DNA of 64,000 nt from Ostreiculturibacter nitratireducens (GCF_032670585.1 NZ_JAVQHL010000003.1:418157-482156), one strand, 5' to 3'; shown: positions 16,526-26,309, numbered from the stretch's first letter. The notes: a model not told the origin generated them from the letters alone. Program-made: numbers and translations.

Positions 16526-17568
16526 TCTTCTTCCTCGAAGGGATCGGCGGGGGCGTCGCCTTCCCGCCAGCCGACCGTCGCCCAGGTTTTCGCCATATGG
16601 GGCGGCAGCGGCGCCGTCAGCGTGATCCGCTTGCCGGTGATCGGGTGATCGAAGGCGAAGGAGCGGGCATGCAGGTGCAGCTTCCGGCTGATCTCCCCGC
16701 CGAGCTGCGCGCCCCAGCCGTCGCCGAGGTTCTCCTGCCCCGAGCCACCGTATTTCCCGTCGCCGACGATAGGATGCCCGATCTCGGCCATGTGGGCGCG
16801 CAGCTGGTGCGTTCGCCCCGTCACCGGGACGAGCGCGACCCAGGCGGCGCGGGTGCCGAGCGCATCGATCACCGCGTAATCCGTCGTGGCGCGCTTGGCG
16901 CCTTCGGTCGCATCGATCTTCGAGGGCGGCACGCAGAGCATCTTCTCGCCCTCGCCCCCACCGCCGCGACCCGGCGCCTTCACGAGGCCGAAGCGGATCG
17001 TGCCCATCCGCGGAGTCGGGACCCCGGCGACCGCCGCCCAGTAGATCTTCCGCGTGGTGCGGTGGCGGAACGCCTCCGACAGCGCCCGCGCTATCCGGTC
17101 GGTCCGCGCCAGAAGAAGGACGCCAGATGTATCCTTGTCGAGCCGGTGGACGAGCTTCGGGCGGTCCTTGTAGCCGAACTTCAGCGCCTCGGTCAGGCCG
17201 TCGACGTGGCGATTCCCCTGGCCGGAGCCGCCCTGCGAGGGCAGGCCCGGCGGCTTGTTCAGCGCGATAATGTGTTCGTCCTTCCAGAGCACGGCGGACT
17301 GGATCATCTGTGCGTCGGACTCCGGAACCGTGATCTCGTCCCTTGCCCGCGCAGGTCCGGTCTCAGGCAGCGGCGGCACGCGGACCTGCATTCCGGGCGC
17401 GACGCGGGTCGACGCCTTCACCCGGCCTCCGTCCACCCGGATCTGGCCGGTGCGGCACATCTTTTCCACCGCGCCTTGCGTCACTTGCGGGAAGCGCTTC
17501 TTCAGCCAGCGGTCGAGGCGGCTTTCGCCCTCGTCCGCCGCAACCGTCAGGACCTTCACGCCGCTCAT
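16522..17568 (-). CDS. rluC: RluA family 23S rRNA pseudouridine synthase (RluC-like)
   Basis: A 348-residue protein with an N-terminal S4 RNA-binding domain (about 17-60) and a catalytic domain carrying LVHRLDKDTSG (139-149), where D144 is the catalytic aspartate. IALNKPPGLPSQGG and VTGRTHQLRAH are further RluA-family motifs. RluC is the best guess but RluD or RluA specificity cannot be excluded. The ATG overlaps the crcB stop (ATGA). A Gly-rich loop (GRGGGGEG) interrupts the catalytic domain. Confidence 0.87.
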   Translation of the reverse strand: MSGVKVLTVAADEGESRLDRWLKKRFPQVTQGAVEKMCRTGQIRVDGGRVKASTRVAPGMQVRVPPLPETGPARARDEITVPESDAQMIQSAVLWKDEHIIALNKPPGLPSQGGSGQGNRHVDGLTEALKFGYKDRPKLVHRLDKDTSGVLLLARTDRIARALSEAFRHRTTRKIYWAAVAGVPTPRMGTIRFGLVKAPGRGGGGEGEKMLCVPPSKIDATEGAKRATTDYAVIDALGTRAAWVALVPVTGRTHQLRAHMAEIGHPIVGDGKYGGSGQENLGDGWGAQLGGEISRKLHLHARSFAFDHPITGKRITLTAPLPPHMAKTWATVGWREGDAPADPFEEEE

Positions 17569-17942
17569 GCCAATGCCCCCCGGGCCAGTGCCATACCAAG
17601 GACGATCGCCGCCAGAGATGCCACGACGGAACCGAGGACATAGGCCGCGGCGAAGGCCGTGTCGCCGCGTTCCCAGATCGTCAGCGCATCCAGGGAGAAG
17701 GCAGAGAACGTCGTGAAGCCGCCCAACACTCCCGTCATCAGGAACGGCGCGAAACGCATGCCGCCCTTGTGCGCCAGAAGCACGACAAGGACGCCCATGA
17801 GGAACGAACCGAGGACGTTCGCGACGATCGTGCCCCAGGGAAAGCCGGGGCCGATGGTGCGCATCACGGCGGCGTTGGTCAGGTAGCGGCACGACGCGCC
17901 GATTGCGCCGCCAATGGCCACGGATAAGAGGTTCTGGATCAT
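17565..17942 (-). CDS. crcB: Fluoride efflux channel CrcB/Fluc
   Basis: A 125-residue four-helix membrane protein that works as a dual-topology dimer exporting fluoride. GGAIGASCRY and NVLGSFLMG are in the first half, and GVLGGFTTFSAFSLD is the hallmark pore segment. A single gene of this kind makes homodimers. It follows rarA by 31 bases and overlaps rluC. No fluoride riboswitch could be recognised in the short upstream gap. Confidence 0.95.
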   Translation of the reverse strand: MIQNLLSVAIGGAIGASCRYLTNAAVMRTIGPGFPWGTIVANVLGSFLMGVLVVLLAHKGGMRFAPFLMTGVLGGFTTFSAFSLDALTIWERGDTAFAAAYVLGSVVASLAAIVLGMALARGALA

Positions 17943-17973
17943 GGCGCTTCTCTCTGTCGCGGGGGCGGAAGAG

Positions 17974-19284
17974 TCAACCGCCCCGCTTCTCGCGGAGCTT
18001 CGCGAACCACTCGACGCGCTTCTTCAGCTCGCGCTCGAACCCGCGTTCGACCGGTTGGTACAGGACCGGGCGCTTCACCCCCTCGGGGAAGTAGTTCTGG
18101 CCCGAGAACGCGTCCTCCGCGTCATGGTCGTAGGCATAGCCGGCACCGTAGCCCTGTTCCTTCATCATCTTCGTCGGCGCATTCAGGATGTGTTTCGGCG
18201 GCGGCTCGGACCCGGTCTTGCGCGCAAGATCGCGCGCCATCTTGTAGGCCACGTAGCCCGCGTTCGACTTGGGCGCGAGCGCGAGGTATACGAGCGCCTG
18301 CGCGAGCGCGAGTTCACCTTCGGGCGAGCCGAGGCGTTCATAGGTCTCCCAGGCGTGCAGGCAGTGCGTTTGCGCTTCGGGGTCGGCCAGACCGATATCC
18401 TCCACTGCCATGCGCGTGATGCGCCGCGCGAGGTATCGCGGGTCCTCGCCCCCCTCGAGCATCCGCCCGAACCAGTAGAGCGCCGCGTCGGGATCGGAAC
18501 CGCGCACGGATTTGTGGAGCGCGGAGATCAGGTTGTAATGCTCGTCGCCCGACTTGTCGTATTTCGCCGCGCGCCGCATCAGTCGCTGACCGAGGGCCTT
18601 GACGTCCAGCGGGCGGTCGAGCTTCCAGGCCATGACCTGTTCGACGAGGTTCAGAAGCGCCCGCCCGTCCCCGTCCGCCATCTCGAGGAGCGCCTCGCGC
18701 GCCTCGGGCGTCAGCGGCAGGGGGCGGCCAACTTCGTGCTCGGCCCTTTGCGCGAGGCGTTCCAGGTCCGCGAGTGTCAGCCGTGTGAGGACGATCACCT
18801 GAGAGCGTGACAGGACGGCCGCGTTCAGCTCGAACGAGGGGTTCTCGGTCGTGGCACCGACGAGGAGGATCGTGCCGTCCTCCATGTGGGGCAGGAAGCT
18901 GTCCTGCTGCGCCTTGTTGAAGCGGTGAATCTCGTCGACGAAGAGAAGCGTGCCGCGCCCCTGGCTGCGCCTGAGCTTCGCCGCGTCGAAGACCTTTTTC
19001 AGTTCGGGCACGCCGGAGAAGATCGCGCTGATCTGGACGAAGGTCAGGTCGGTGCGGTCGGCCAGAAGCCGGGCGATCGTGGTCTTGCCGACACCTGGCG
19101 GCCCCCAGAGGATCAGCGAGGAGAGCGAGCCCGAGGCCAGCATCGCGCCCAAGGGGCCTTCGGGTCCCAGAACCTCGTCCTGCCCGATGACCTCTTCGAG
19201 AGTCCGCGGTCGGATTCTGTCCGCCAGAGGCCGGGGGGCTTCTGGCGGAGTGTCTTTGGCAACGGTGTCGAACAGGTCCTGCAT
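17974..19284 (-). CDS. rarA: Replication-associated recombination protein A (MgsA/RarA)
   Basis: A 436-residue AAA+ ATPase acting at stalled replication forks. Walker A is GPPGVGKT (61-68) and Walker B is LLFVDEIH (113-120). The sensor-1 region ATTENPSFE and the C-terminal tetramerisation part (HKSVRGSDPDAALYWFGRML, NAGYVAYKMA) are typical. It begins the rarA-crcB-rluC-gph-ATP12 run and lies 64 bases downstream of luxI on the same strand, so read-through from luxI is possible. Confidence 0.95.
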   Translation of the reverse strand: MQDLFDTVAKDTPPEAPRPLADRIRPRTLEEVIGQDEVLGPEGPLGAMLASGSLSSLILWGPPGVGKTTIARLLADRTDLTFVQISAIFSGVPELKKVFDAAKLRRSQGRGTLLFVDEIHRFNKAQQDSFLPHMEDGTILLVGATTENPSFELNAAVLSRSQVIVLTRLTLADLERLAQRAEHEVGRPLPLTPEAREALLEMADGDGRALLNLVEQVMAWKLDRPLDVKALGQRLMRRAAKYDKSGDEHYNLISALHKSVRGSDPDAALYWFGRMLEGGEDPRYLARRITRMAVEDIGLADPEAQTHCLHAWETYERLGSPEGELALAQALVYLALAPKSNAGYVAYKMARDLARKTGSEPPPKHILNAPTKMMKEQGYGAGYAYDHDAEDAFSGQNYFPEGVKRPVLYQPVERGFERELKKRVEWFAKLREKRGG

Positions 19285-19348
19285 CGGCTCAAACTACTTC
19301 CGCGCTCGATCGCGCGAAAGCGCAAAACCTGCCGGGCCTGCGCCACCG

Positions 19349-19939
19349 TCAGTTCAGGCTGGGGGCGAAATTCATCGACACGACCTGGTTTTCCACCCCA
19401 TCGATGTTGAGCACAGGGCCCATCGCGGTCATCTCGACACCGACGCGCCCGGCCCAGCGGGGCCAGTTCGCTGCGAGAAGCGTCAGGCAGCGGCTGGCAC
19501 CAAGCTGGCGTGAAGAATTGCCGATTTCGGCAATCAGGCGGGCATGGACCTGACGGCGAATGTTGGCGGGGGTATCGTGCGCGACGAAAAGACGCGAGCT
19601 TTCCCAGACGTGGTCGGAAACCGGCGCTTCGTCATACAGGAGGTTCGACGGAATCGTGTCGAGAAGACCGCGCTGCGCATCGCGGATCATGTAGGAGTAG
19701 ATGCCGCATTGGGCCGTGGTCGGCGTCAGGCGGTTACCGGCGAGGACCTTCCCATTCTCGTCATGCACCACGACCCAGCGGCTGGCCGGCGTGTCGTACT
19801 GGTCGAACTCCATGCCCATGGCCTCGGGCAGGTTCCACTTGTTGTGGACGATGAAGAGTTCCCGCCGGGCACGAAGCATGTTGGCGAAAAGCTCGCCATA
19901 GTTGTGAAGGTTCTCGAAGGAAAGTGTCGTAGTCTGCAT
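19349..19939 (-). CDS. Acyl-homoserine-lactone synthase, LuxI family
   Basis: A 196-residue autoinducer synthase making an N-acyl-homoserine lactone from SAM and an acyl-ACP. Family-invariant positions are visible: R25/R26, F29, W35, D46, D49, R70, E113 and R116 (WESSRLFV). The length is slightly short of the roughly 200-220 norm. The acyl chain cannot be predicted. AGGAGG is seven bases before the ATG. It follows luxR by 56 bases on the same strand. The gap holds a short inverted repeat (aggt-tttt-acct) that might be part of a regulator site. Confidence 0.9.
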   Translation of the reverse strand: MQTTTLSFENLHNYGELFANMLRARRELFIVHNKWNLPEAMGMEFDQYDTPASRWVVVHDENGKVLAGNRLTPTTAQCGIYSYMIRDAQRGLLDTIPSNLLYDEAPVSDHVWESSRLFVAHDTPANIRRQVHARLIAEIGNSSRQLGASRCLTLLAANWPRWAGRVGVEMTAMGPVLNIDGVENQVVSMNFAPSLN

Positions 19940-19995
19940 GGCAGCCTCCTGCAGGGTTGGTGGTTAGGTAAAAACCTTGCGGGAGGCGCCAGCCG

Positions 19996-20607
19996 TCAGA
20001 GCAACCTTGCGTCTTTGGCGCGCTGAATGGCTTCGGCCGTCGTTCGCGCCATCAGCCGCTGACGAGCAGACGTCAGCCTTGCCTTCAGAGCGCTTTCCGA
20101 TATCCCCAACTTCGCAGCCGCGGCTGCGTGTCGGTCACCCCCCGCAATACACTTCAAAGCTTCAATCTGCGCCTTGGTGAGCTCCTGCGGCGGTTCGGTG
20201 ATGTCATGCAGCCGATGAACGATCTTCTCGACCCGCGCGATCTCACCATCGTCGAATTCGCGGTCCCCCCGCGCCACGCTCGCAATAGTCCTGGAGCTGA
20301 TCGGTCCGTAGGAAATCGTCGCACCGTACTTCAGGCCGTAGGCAGCGGCCTCCTTGAACAGTCCGAACGGGTCGGGCAGGGACGAGTCGCTCCAGCGGAT
20401 GGAGCCTGTCGTGCTGAATCCCCACGCGGTCATCGGATCGCGCAGGACGTACCCATTGTTCGTGTAGTGATCCAACCAGGCCTGATCATAGGTCTGGAAG
20501 GTCATGAGTGGCGACGTGAACCGAATATGCAGGCCGACGAAGTATCCGAGCGGAGCAATCCGCCCCAATTCATTCAGTTTCTGATCTATCGCCGCTTGCA
20601 TGGACAT
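19996..20607 (-). CDS. LuxR family autoinducer-binding transcriptional regulator
   Basis: A 203-residue regulator. Residues about 5-140 form an autoinducer-binding domain (WLDHYTNNGYVLRDPMTAWG, SIRWSDSSLPDP). Residues about 143-203 form a GerE-type helix-turn-helix (LTKAQIEALKCIAGGD, KLGISESALKARLTSARQRL), rather divergent in its recognition helix. It most likely responds to the signal made by the adjacent LuxI. The start is uncertain: ATGs at 20607 and 20601 fit the domain, while one at 20781 adds 58 residues unlike the family, over a promoter-like AT-rich stretch. Confidence 0.87.
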   Translation of the reverse strand: MSMQAAIDQKLNELGRIAPLGYFVGLHIRFTSPLMTFQTYDQAWLDHYTNNGYVLRDPMTAWGFSTTGSIRWSDSSLPDPFGLFKEAAAYGLKYGATISYGPISSRTIASVARGDREFDDGEIARVEKIVHRLHDITEPPQELTKAQIEALKCIAGGDRHAAAAAKLGISESALKARLTSARQRLMARTTAEAIQRAKDARLL

Positions 20608-20613
20608 GTCTTT

Positions 20614-20642
20614 TTTAGACAAGTTGCCCTTGGTTTGGTCAA
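20614..20642 (-). promoter_or_regulatory. Candidate promoter of luxR-luxI
   Basis: Read leftward, TTGACC (20642-20637), 17 bases, TCTAAA (20619-20614). It would start transcription at or very near the 20607 ATG, implying a leaderless luxR message or use of the 20601 ATG. If luxR really starts at 20781, this site is coding sequence. Confidence 0.4.
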
Positions 20643-20795
20643 CCTTAAATTGTTGATAAGAGGGGTAGATAAACGCTTTTCCACTTCTGGCCGAATTGCC
20701 GTCCATATCCATTGTCCCAAATCCAGACGTGCTTCCAAAAAAACGATGCGCGACGCCGGGATCGGCGCGGCTCGGTAGCATCTTAACAACCTTAA
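20640..20795. repeat. Direct repeat of caaccttaa upstream of luxR
   Basis: The nonamer occurs at 20640-20648 and 20787-20795, bracketing the AT-rich stretch before luxR. It could be a regulator half-site or coincidence. The 323-base stretch from 20608 to 20930 otherwise holds only the promoter candidate and the rplQ terminator. Confidence 0.4.
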
Positions 20796-20878
20796 TACGA
20801 CATCAAGATGGCCTACTCGCGCGACGATGAGTCCCGGATGCGATTCGGTCAAGTGGGTGAAAGAAGAGCGGAAAAACG

Positions 20879-20909
20879 AAAAAACCCCGCCGACAGGGCG
20901 GGGTTTTCT
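20879..20909 (-). terminator. Rho-independent terminator after rplQ
   Basis: The stem pairs 20885-20891 (ccccgcc) with 20897-20903 (ggcgggg), flanked by A4/T4. Read leftward it ends in a T-rich run. It closes the alpha operon before luxR. Confidence 0.85.
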
Positions 20910-20930
20910 TTTCTGCTCTGTATCGGGGCG

Positions 20931-21350
20931 TTATTCCGCCGCGGCCTCTTCGGCTTCGAGGCGGGCCCGGTCGGCGGCGCCCTTCGCGGAAGGATCGCGG
21001 TCGACAAGCTCGATGATCGCCATCGGAGCCATGTCGCCGTAGCGGAAGCCGGCCTTCAGGACACGGACGTAGCCGCCCTGGCGTTCCTTGTAACGGGCGC
21101 CGAGCACGTCGAAGAGCTTCGCGACATGCGCGTCCTGCTTCAGCTGCGCCGCGGCCTGGCGGCGGGCATGCAGGTCGCCGCGCTTGGCGAGCGTGATGAG
21201 CTTTTCGACGATCGGGCGAAGTTCCTTCGCCTTCGGCAGCGTCGTCTTGATCTGCTCGTGTTCGATGAGCGACCCGGCCATGTTGGCGAAGAGCGCCTTG
21301 CGGTGCTCGTGGGTACGGTTCAGGCGGCGGTAGCCGGCTCCGTGGTTCAT
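20931..21350 (-). CDS. rplQ: 50S ribosomal protein L17
   Basis: A 139-residue large-subunit protein at the polypeptide exit side. It begins MNHGAGYRRLNRTHEHRKAL, with the conserved NMAGSLIEHEQIKTTLPKAKE. The short acidic Glu/Ala C-terminal tail is common in alphaproteobacteria. It is the last gene of the alpha operon, 115 bases after rpoA with a hairpin between, and is followed by a strong terminator. Confidence 0.97.
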   Translation of the reverse strand: MNHGAGYRRLNRTHEHRKALFANMAGSLIEHEQIKTTLPKAKELRPIVEKLITLAKRGDLHARRQAAAQLKQDAHVAKLFDVLGARYKERQGGYVRVLKAGFRYGDMAPMAIIELVDRDPSAKGAADRARLEAEEAAAE

Positions 21351-21435
21351 GATGTCTTCCTTTCTTCGTTTTGCTTTGTCCGGCGCCCGTCACGTGCGGG
21401 ACGCTCTCCTTGGGGCGGAATGCCCGGGTAGTGGC

Positions 21436-21460
21436 CGGGTGGGCGCGGAGCGCCCACCCG
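21436..21460 (-). terminator. Hairpin between rpoA and rplQ
   Basis: An 11-bp perfect stem (21436-21446 with 21450-21460) with a 3-base loop, right after the rpoA stop. There is no T-run, so it probably acts as an attenuator or RNA-processing/stability element. Confidence 0.55.
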
Positions 21461-21465
21461 AGCTA

Positions 21466-22482
21466 TCAGAACTGATCCTCGAAGCGTTTCGCGAGGTCTT
21501 CGATGTTTTCCGGCGGCCAGTTCTCGACATCCATGCCGAGGTGCAGGCCCATGCCCGAAAGCACTTCCTTGATCTCGTTGAGCGACTTGCGGCCGAAGTT
21601 CGGGGTGCGGAGCATCTCGGCTTCGGTCTTCTGGATGAGATCGCCGATGTAGACGATGTTGTCGTTCTTGAGGCAGTTGGCCGAACGGACGGAGAGTTCG
21701 AGCTCGTCCACCTTCTTGAGGAGGAGCGGGTTGAACTCCAGCCCTTCTTCAGCCTCGGCCTTGCCGGCGGCTTCCGGCTCTTCGAAGGTGACGAAGATCG
21801 ACAGTTGGTCCTGCAGGATGCGCGCGGCATAGGCCACGGCGTCCTCGGGCGTCAGCGAGCCGTCGGTTTCCACCTTCATGGTCAGCTTGTCGTAGTCGAG
21901 CACCTGGCCCTCGCGGGTCGGCTGGACTTCGTAGCTGACCTTCTTCACCGGTGAGTAGATCGCATCGATCGGAATGAGACCGATCGGCGCGTCCTCGGGG
22001 CGGTTCTTGTCGGCCGCGACATAGCCTTTGCCGGTGTTGACCGTCAGTTCCATGAACAGGTCCGCGCCCTCGTCGAGGTGGCAGATCACGTGGTCCTTGT
22101 TCAGGATCTCGATGCCGCTCGATTCCGAGATGTCGCCGGCCGTCACGACGCCCGGCCCCTTGGCCGAGATCGAAAGCCGCTTCGGCCCTTCGACTTCCAT
22201 GCGCAGGCTCACGCCCTTGAGGTTCAGGACGACGTCCGTCACGTCCTCGCGCACGCCCGCGACCGAGGAGAACTCGTGCAGGACGTTGTCGATCTGGACG
22301 GAGGTGATGGCAGCGCCCTGAAGGGACGACATCAGCACGCGGCGCAGCGCGTTGCCGAGCGTCAGGCCGAAGCCGCGCTCCAGCGGTTCCGCGACGACGG
22401 TGGCCTGGCGGGCGGGATCGTTCCCGGGTTTCACCTCAAGCTGCGCGGGCTTGATCAGCTCGGCCCAATTCTTGTGGATCAT
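21466..22482 (-). CDS. rpoA: DNA-directed RNA polymerase subunit alpha
   Basis: A 338-residue alpha subunit that dimerises to start RNA polymerase assembly. The N-terminal domain has ERGFGLTLGNALRRVLMSSL. A flexible acidic linker (about 235-255, PEAAGKAEAEEGLE) leads to the C-terminal domain that binds UP elements and activators (SANCLKNDNIVYIGDLIQ, NFGRKSLNEIKEVL). GGAGG eight bases upstream sets the ATG at 22482 rather than one five codons earlier. It is flanked by intergenic hairpins on both sides. Confidence 0.98.
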   Translation of the reverse strand: MIHKNWAELIKPAQLEVKPGNDPARQATVVAEPLERGFGLTLGNALRRVLMSSLQGAAITSVQIDNVLHEFSSVAGVREDVTDVVLNLKGVSLRMEVEGPKRLSISAKGPGVVTAGDISESSGIEILNKDHVICHLDEGADLFMELTVNTGKGYVAADKNRPEDAPIGLIPIDAIYSPVKKVSYEVQPTREGQVLDYDKLTMKVETDGSLTPEDAVAYAARILQDQLSIFVTFEEPEAAGKAEAEEGLEFNPLLLKKVDELELSVRSANCLKNDNIVYIGDLIQKTEAEMLRTPNFGRKSLNEIKEVLSGMGLHLGMDVENWPPENIEDLAKRFEDQF

Positions 22483-22540
22483 GCGTTCTGCCTCCATTCC
22501 TGTTCCCGCCCCATGTCCGAAGCGCGGGAACGCCCGAGGA

Positions 22541-22592
22541 TAAAAATGCGAATGCCGCCGGGGCCCGAGCAGCTAGGCACGGGCCCCGGCGG
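22541..22592 (-). terminator. Strong hairpin/attenuator between rpsK and rpoA
   Basis: A 13-bp perfect stem (22555-22567 with 22580-22592) and a 12-base loop, followed leftward within about 9 bases by TTTTT. It looks like a partial terminator that would lower rpoA transcription relative to the r-proteins. Confidence 0.65.
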
Positions 22593-22603
22593 GTAAGAAC
22601 CGG

Positions 22604-22993
22604 TCAGACGCGCCGACGCTTGGGCGGACGGCAGCCGTTGTGGGCGATGGGGGTCACGTCACGGATCGAGGTGATGTTGAAGCCCACAGCGGCCAGCGCG
22701 CGAAGCGCCGACTCGCGGCCCGAACCCGGGCCCTGGACTTCCACTTCAAGCGTGCGGACGCCATGTTCCTGCGCCTTGCGGCCGGCGTCTTCGGCAGCCA
22801 TCTGGGCAGCATAGGGGGTCGACTTGCGCGAACCCTTGAAGCCCATCGTGCCGGCCGAGGACCAGGCGATGGCGTTGCCCTGAACGTCGGAGATCAGGAT
22901 CTTGGTGTTGTTGAACGAAGAGTTCACATGCGCCACGCCAGCGGCGATGTTCTTGCGTTCTTTTTTCTTAGCGCGGACCTTATCGCGAGCCAT
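22604..22993 (-). CDS. rpsK: 30S ribosomal protein S11
   Basis: A 129-residue small-subunit platform protein. HVNSSFNNTKILISDVQGNA, the GFKGSRKSTPYAAQ segment and the C-terminal NGCRPPKRRRV are diagnostic, and the length is normal. It lies 15 bases after rpsM in the alpha operon. A strong hairpin follows its stop. Confidence 0.98.
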   Translation of the reverse strand: MARDKVRAKKKERKNIAAGVAHVNSSFNNTKILISDVQGNAIAWSSAGTMGFKGSRKSTPYAAQMAAEDAGRKAQEHGVRTLEVEVQGPGSGRESALRALAAVGFNITSIRDVTPIAHNGCRPPKRRRV

Positions 22994-23008
22994 ATCTCTG
23001 CCCTCCCC

Positions 23009-23377
23009 TTACTTCTTCTTGCCAGCGATGGCTTTGGCCGGGCCCTTGCGGGTGCGGGCGTTGGTGTGGGTGCGCTGACCGCGCACGGGCAGGTTCTTGC
23101 GGTGACGCAGGCCGCGGTAGCAACCGAGGTCCATCAGCCGTTTGATGTTCATCTGCACTTCACGGCGCAGGTCGCCTTCGACGGTGTAGTTCGCGTCGAT
23201 ATGCTCGCGGATCGCGAGGACTTCGGCGTCCGACAGCTCGTTCACGCGGCGCGTCGCGTCGATGTTGACGGCTTCGCAGATCTTCCGGGCGACGTCCGGG
23301 CCGATGCCGTGGATGTAGGTGAGCGCGATCGGAACCCGTTTCGCGGTCGGGATGTTGACGCCAGCAATACGTGCCAC
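23009..23377 (-). CDS. rpsM: 30S ribosomal protein S13
   Basis: A 122-residue head protein of the small subunit. MARIAGVNIPTAKRVPIALT, the helix-two-turn-helix HGIGPDVARKICE and the basic C-terminal QRTHTNARTRKGPAK tail are typical. It is the first gene of the alpha operon. A 203-base gap separates it from adk, and a promoter candidate lies at the far end of that gap, implying a leader of about 150 bases. Confidence 0.98.
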   Translation of the reverse strand: MARIAGVNIPTAKRVPIALTYIHGIGPDVARKICEAVNIDATRRVNELSDAEVLAIREHIDANYTVEGDLRREVQMNIKRLMDLGCYRGLRHRKNLPVRGQRTHTNARTRKGPAKAIAGKKK

Positions 23378-23533
23378 GCGGTATGTCCTTCCGTTGCGGT
23401 TCCGTAGTCCCGGAACCTTTTTTCACAACTCGAGACCCTTGGGGCGTCCTGCCCTTGGGCCTCATCTCTCGGACCTGATCGATTCGGGGGCAAAACCCCT
23501 TAAATCAAGGCCGTTCCCATTGCGGGACGCCGT

Positions 23534-23562
23534 GACCTAGAGGCTTTTTCCCTTGTCGTCAA
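23534..23562 (-). promoter_or_regulatory. Promoter of rpsM (alpha operon)
   Basis: Leftward TTGACG (23562-23557), 17 bases, TAGGTC (23539-23534), just beyond the adk stop. The same -10 hexamer is found before tRNA-Trp. Confidence 0.6.
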
Positions 23563-23580
23563 GTCCCACTCCGGAAGCGG

Positions 23581-24242
23581 TCACCCGCGGCCGGCTTCCG
23601 CCTGCTTCAGCACGCCGTCGATCGCGGCCGCGACGTCTTCGATCGGGGCGAGTCCATCGACCGTGAAAAGGTCGCCAAGCGCGTAGTAGTAGCCGATCAG
23701 CGGCGACGTCTTCTTGTAGTATTCCATCAGCCGCTGGCGCAGGCTTTCCTCGTTGTCGTCGGCCCGGCGGCGCAGGTCCGTGGAACCGCAGACATCGCAG
23801 ACGCCCTCTTTCGCTGTGGGCTGCGTCTTGTCGTGGTAGACTTCGCCGCACTGGCCGCAGGTGAAGCGGCCGGTGATGCGGTCGACCAGAGCCTCATCGT
23901 CCACGCGCATCTCGATGACCGCGTCAAGCTGCCGTCCCGTGCGCCCGAGGAGCGCGCCGAGCGCGTCGGCCTGGGCGAGCGTCCGCGGGAAGCCGTCGAA
24001 GATGAAACCCGAACCGTGGTTCCCGGCGAGGCGTTCCTCGATCAGGCCGATCACGATCTCGTCGGTGACGAGGTCGCCGCGGTCCATGACCTCGGCAACT
24101 TTCTTGCCCATCTCGGTGCCCGAAGTGCGGGCCTCGCGCAGCATGTCGCCCGTGGAGAGCTGGACCATGCCACGCTCTTCGACGAGACGGCGGGCCTGGG
24201 TGCCTTTTCCCGCACCCGGGGGGCCAAGCAGGATGATATTCG

Positions 24243-24246
<4 letters not shown>
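23581..24246 (-). CDS. adk: Adenylate kinase
   Basis: A 221-residue enzyme interconverting AMP, ADP and ATP. The P-loop is GPPGAGKGT (8-16), and DGFPRTLAQAD and RADDNEESLRQR are family motifs. The LID domain has four cysteines, C130, C133, C150 and C153, so it is the zinc-bearing long form. Its ATG overlaps the secY stop, the usual secY-adk coupling. Confidence 0.97.
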
Positions 24247-25604
<1,358 letters not shown>

Positions 25605-25708
25605 TTTCCCGTCTCTTTCATGGCAGCGCCGCCAAACCGTCTTCCGGTCGGCGGCGCTTGGAAAACTCGATGAGCTATGTAAGCGGCGCCCGGGCCGCCC
25701 ACAACCTC

Positions 25709-26182
25709 TTATTCAGCAGCCGCCGCAGAAGTGACCGAAAGCGAGCCGCCTGCCTTCTCGACCGCGGCGATGGCGGACTGCGAGGCGCCGGTGACGACGA
25801 GCTGGAGCTTGGCGCTGACGTCGCCCTTGGCAAGGACGCGGATGCCGTCGAGCTTGCGGCGGACGAGGCCCGACGCGACGAGCACGTCCTCGTTGATCTC
25901 GGCCTTGGCGTCGATCTTGCCGGCGTCGACGAACTTCTGGATCAGGCCCAGGTTCACGACCGCGTATTTCTTCTGGTTCGGCTTGTTGAAGCCACGCTTC
26001 GGCAGGCGCCGGTAGAGCGGCATCTGGCCGCCTTCGTAGCCACCGAGGGCAACGCCCGAACGGGACGTCTGACCCTTGATACCACGGCCGGCAGTCTTAC
26101 CCTTGCCCGAGCCCGGGCCGCGCGCCACGCGTTTCTTCTTGCGGGCAGCGCCTTCGTTGTCGCGAAGTTCATGCAGTTTCAT
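25709..26182 (-). CDS. rplO: 50S ribosomal protein L15
   Basis: A 157-residue large-subunit protein beginning MKLHELRDNEGAARKKKRVA, with the Gly-rich GPGSGKGKTAGRGIKGQ tail that threads into rRNA. AAGGAG upstream chooses the ATG at 26182; an in-frame ATG at 26248 would add 22 unlikely residues. It has its own promoter candidate at 26281-26309 and so opens a separate rplO-secY-adk unit. Confidence 0.97.
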   Translation of the reverse strand: MKLHELRDNEGAARKKKRVARGPGSGKGKTAGRGIKGQTSRSGVALGGYEGGQMPLYRRLPKRGFNKPNQKKYAVVNLGLIQKFVDAGKIDAKAEINEDVLVASGLVRRKLDGIRVLAKGDVSAKLQLVVTGASQSAIAAVEKAGGSLSVTSAAAAE

Positions 26183-26280
26183 GTCGCTATCTCCTTGACC
26201 GGAATTGCCCCGCCAGCGACGGATGGAGCAAACACGGCATTTCTTCATTGATTCCTGACCCCAGAAGAGGCCACCGGCCG

Positions 26281-26309
26281 CGTATAGACGGAAGAAACGG
26301 ACGGTTCAA
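26281..26309 (-). promoter_or_regulatory. Promoter of rplO-secY-adk
   Basis: Leftward TTGAAC (26309-26304), 17 bases, TATACG (26286-26281), giving a leader of about 90 bases before rplO. Confidence 0.65.

Noticed and set aside
17943..17973. Fluoride riboswitch before crcB
   Set aside because: Only 31 bases separate rarA from crcB, too short for the known riboswitch fold.
20608..20781. Longer LuxR starting at 20781
   Set aside because: The 58 extra residues do not fit the autoinducer-binding domain and cover a promoter-like AT-rich stretch; kept as an alternative only.
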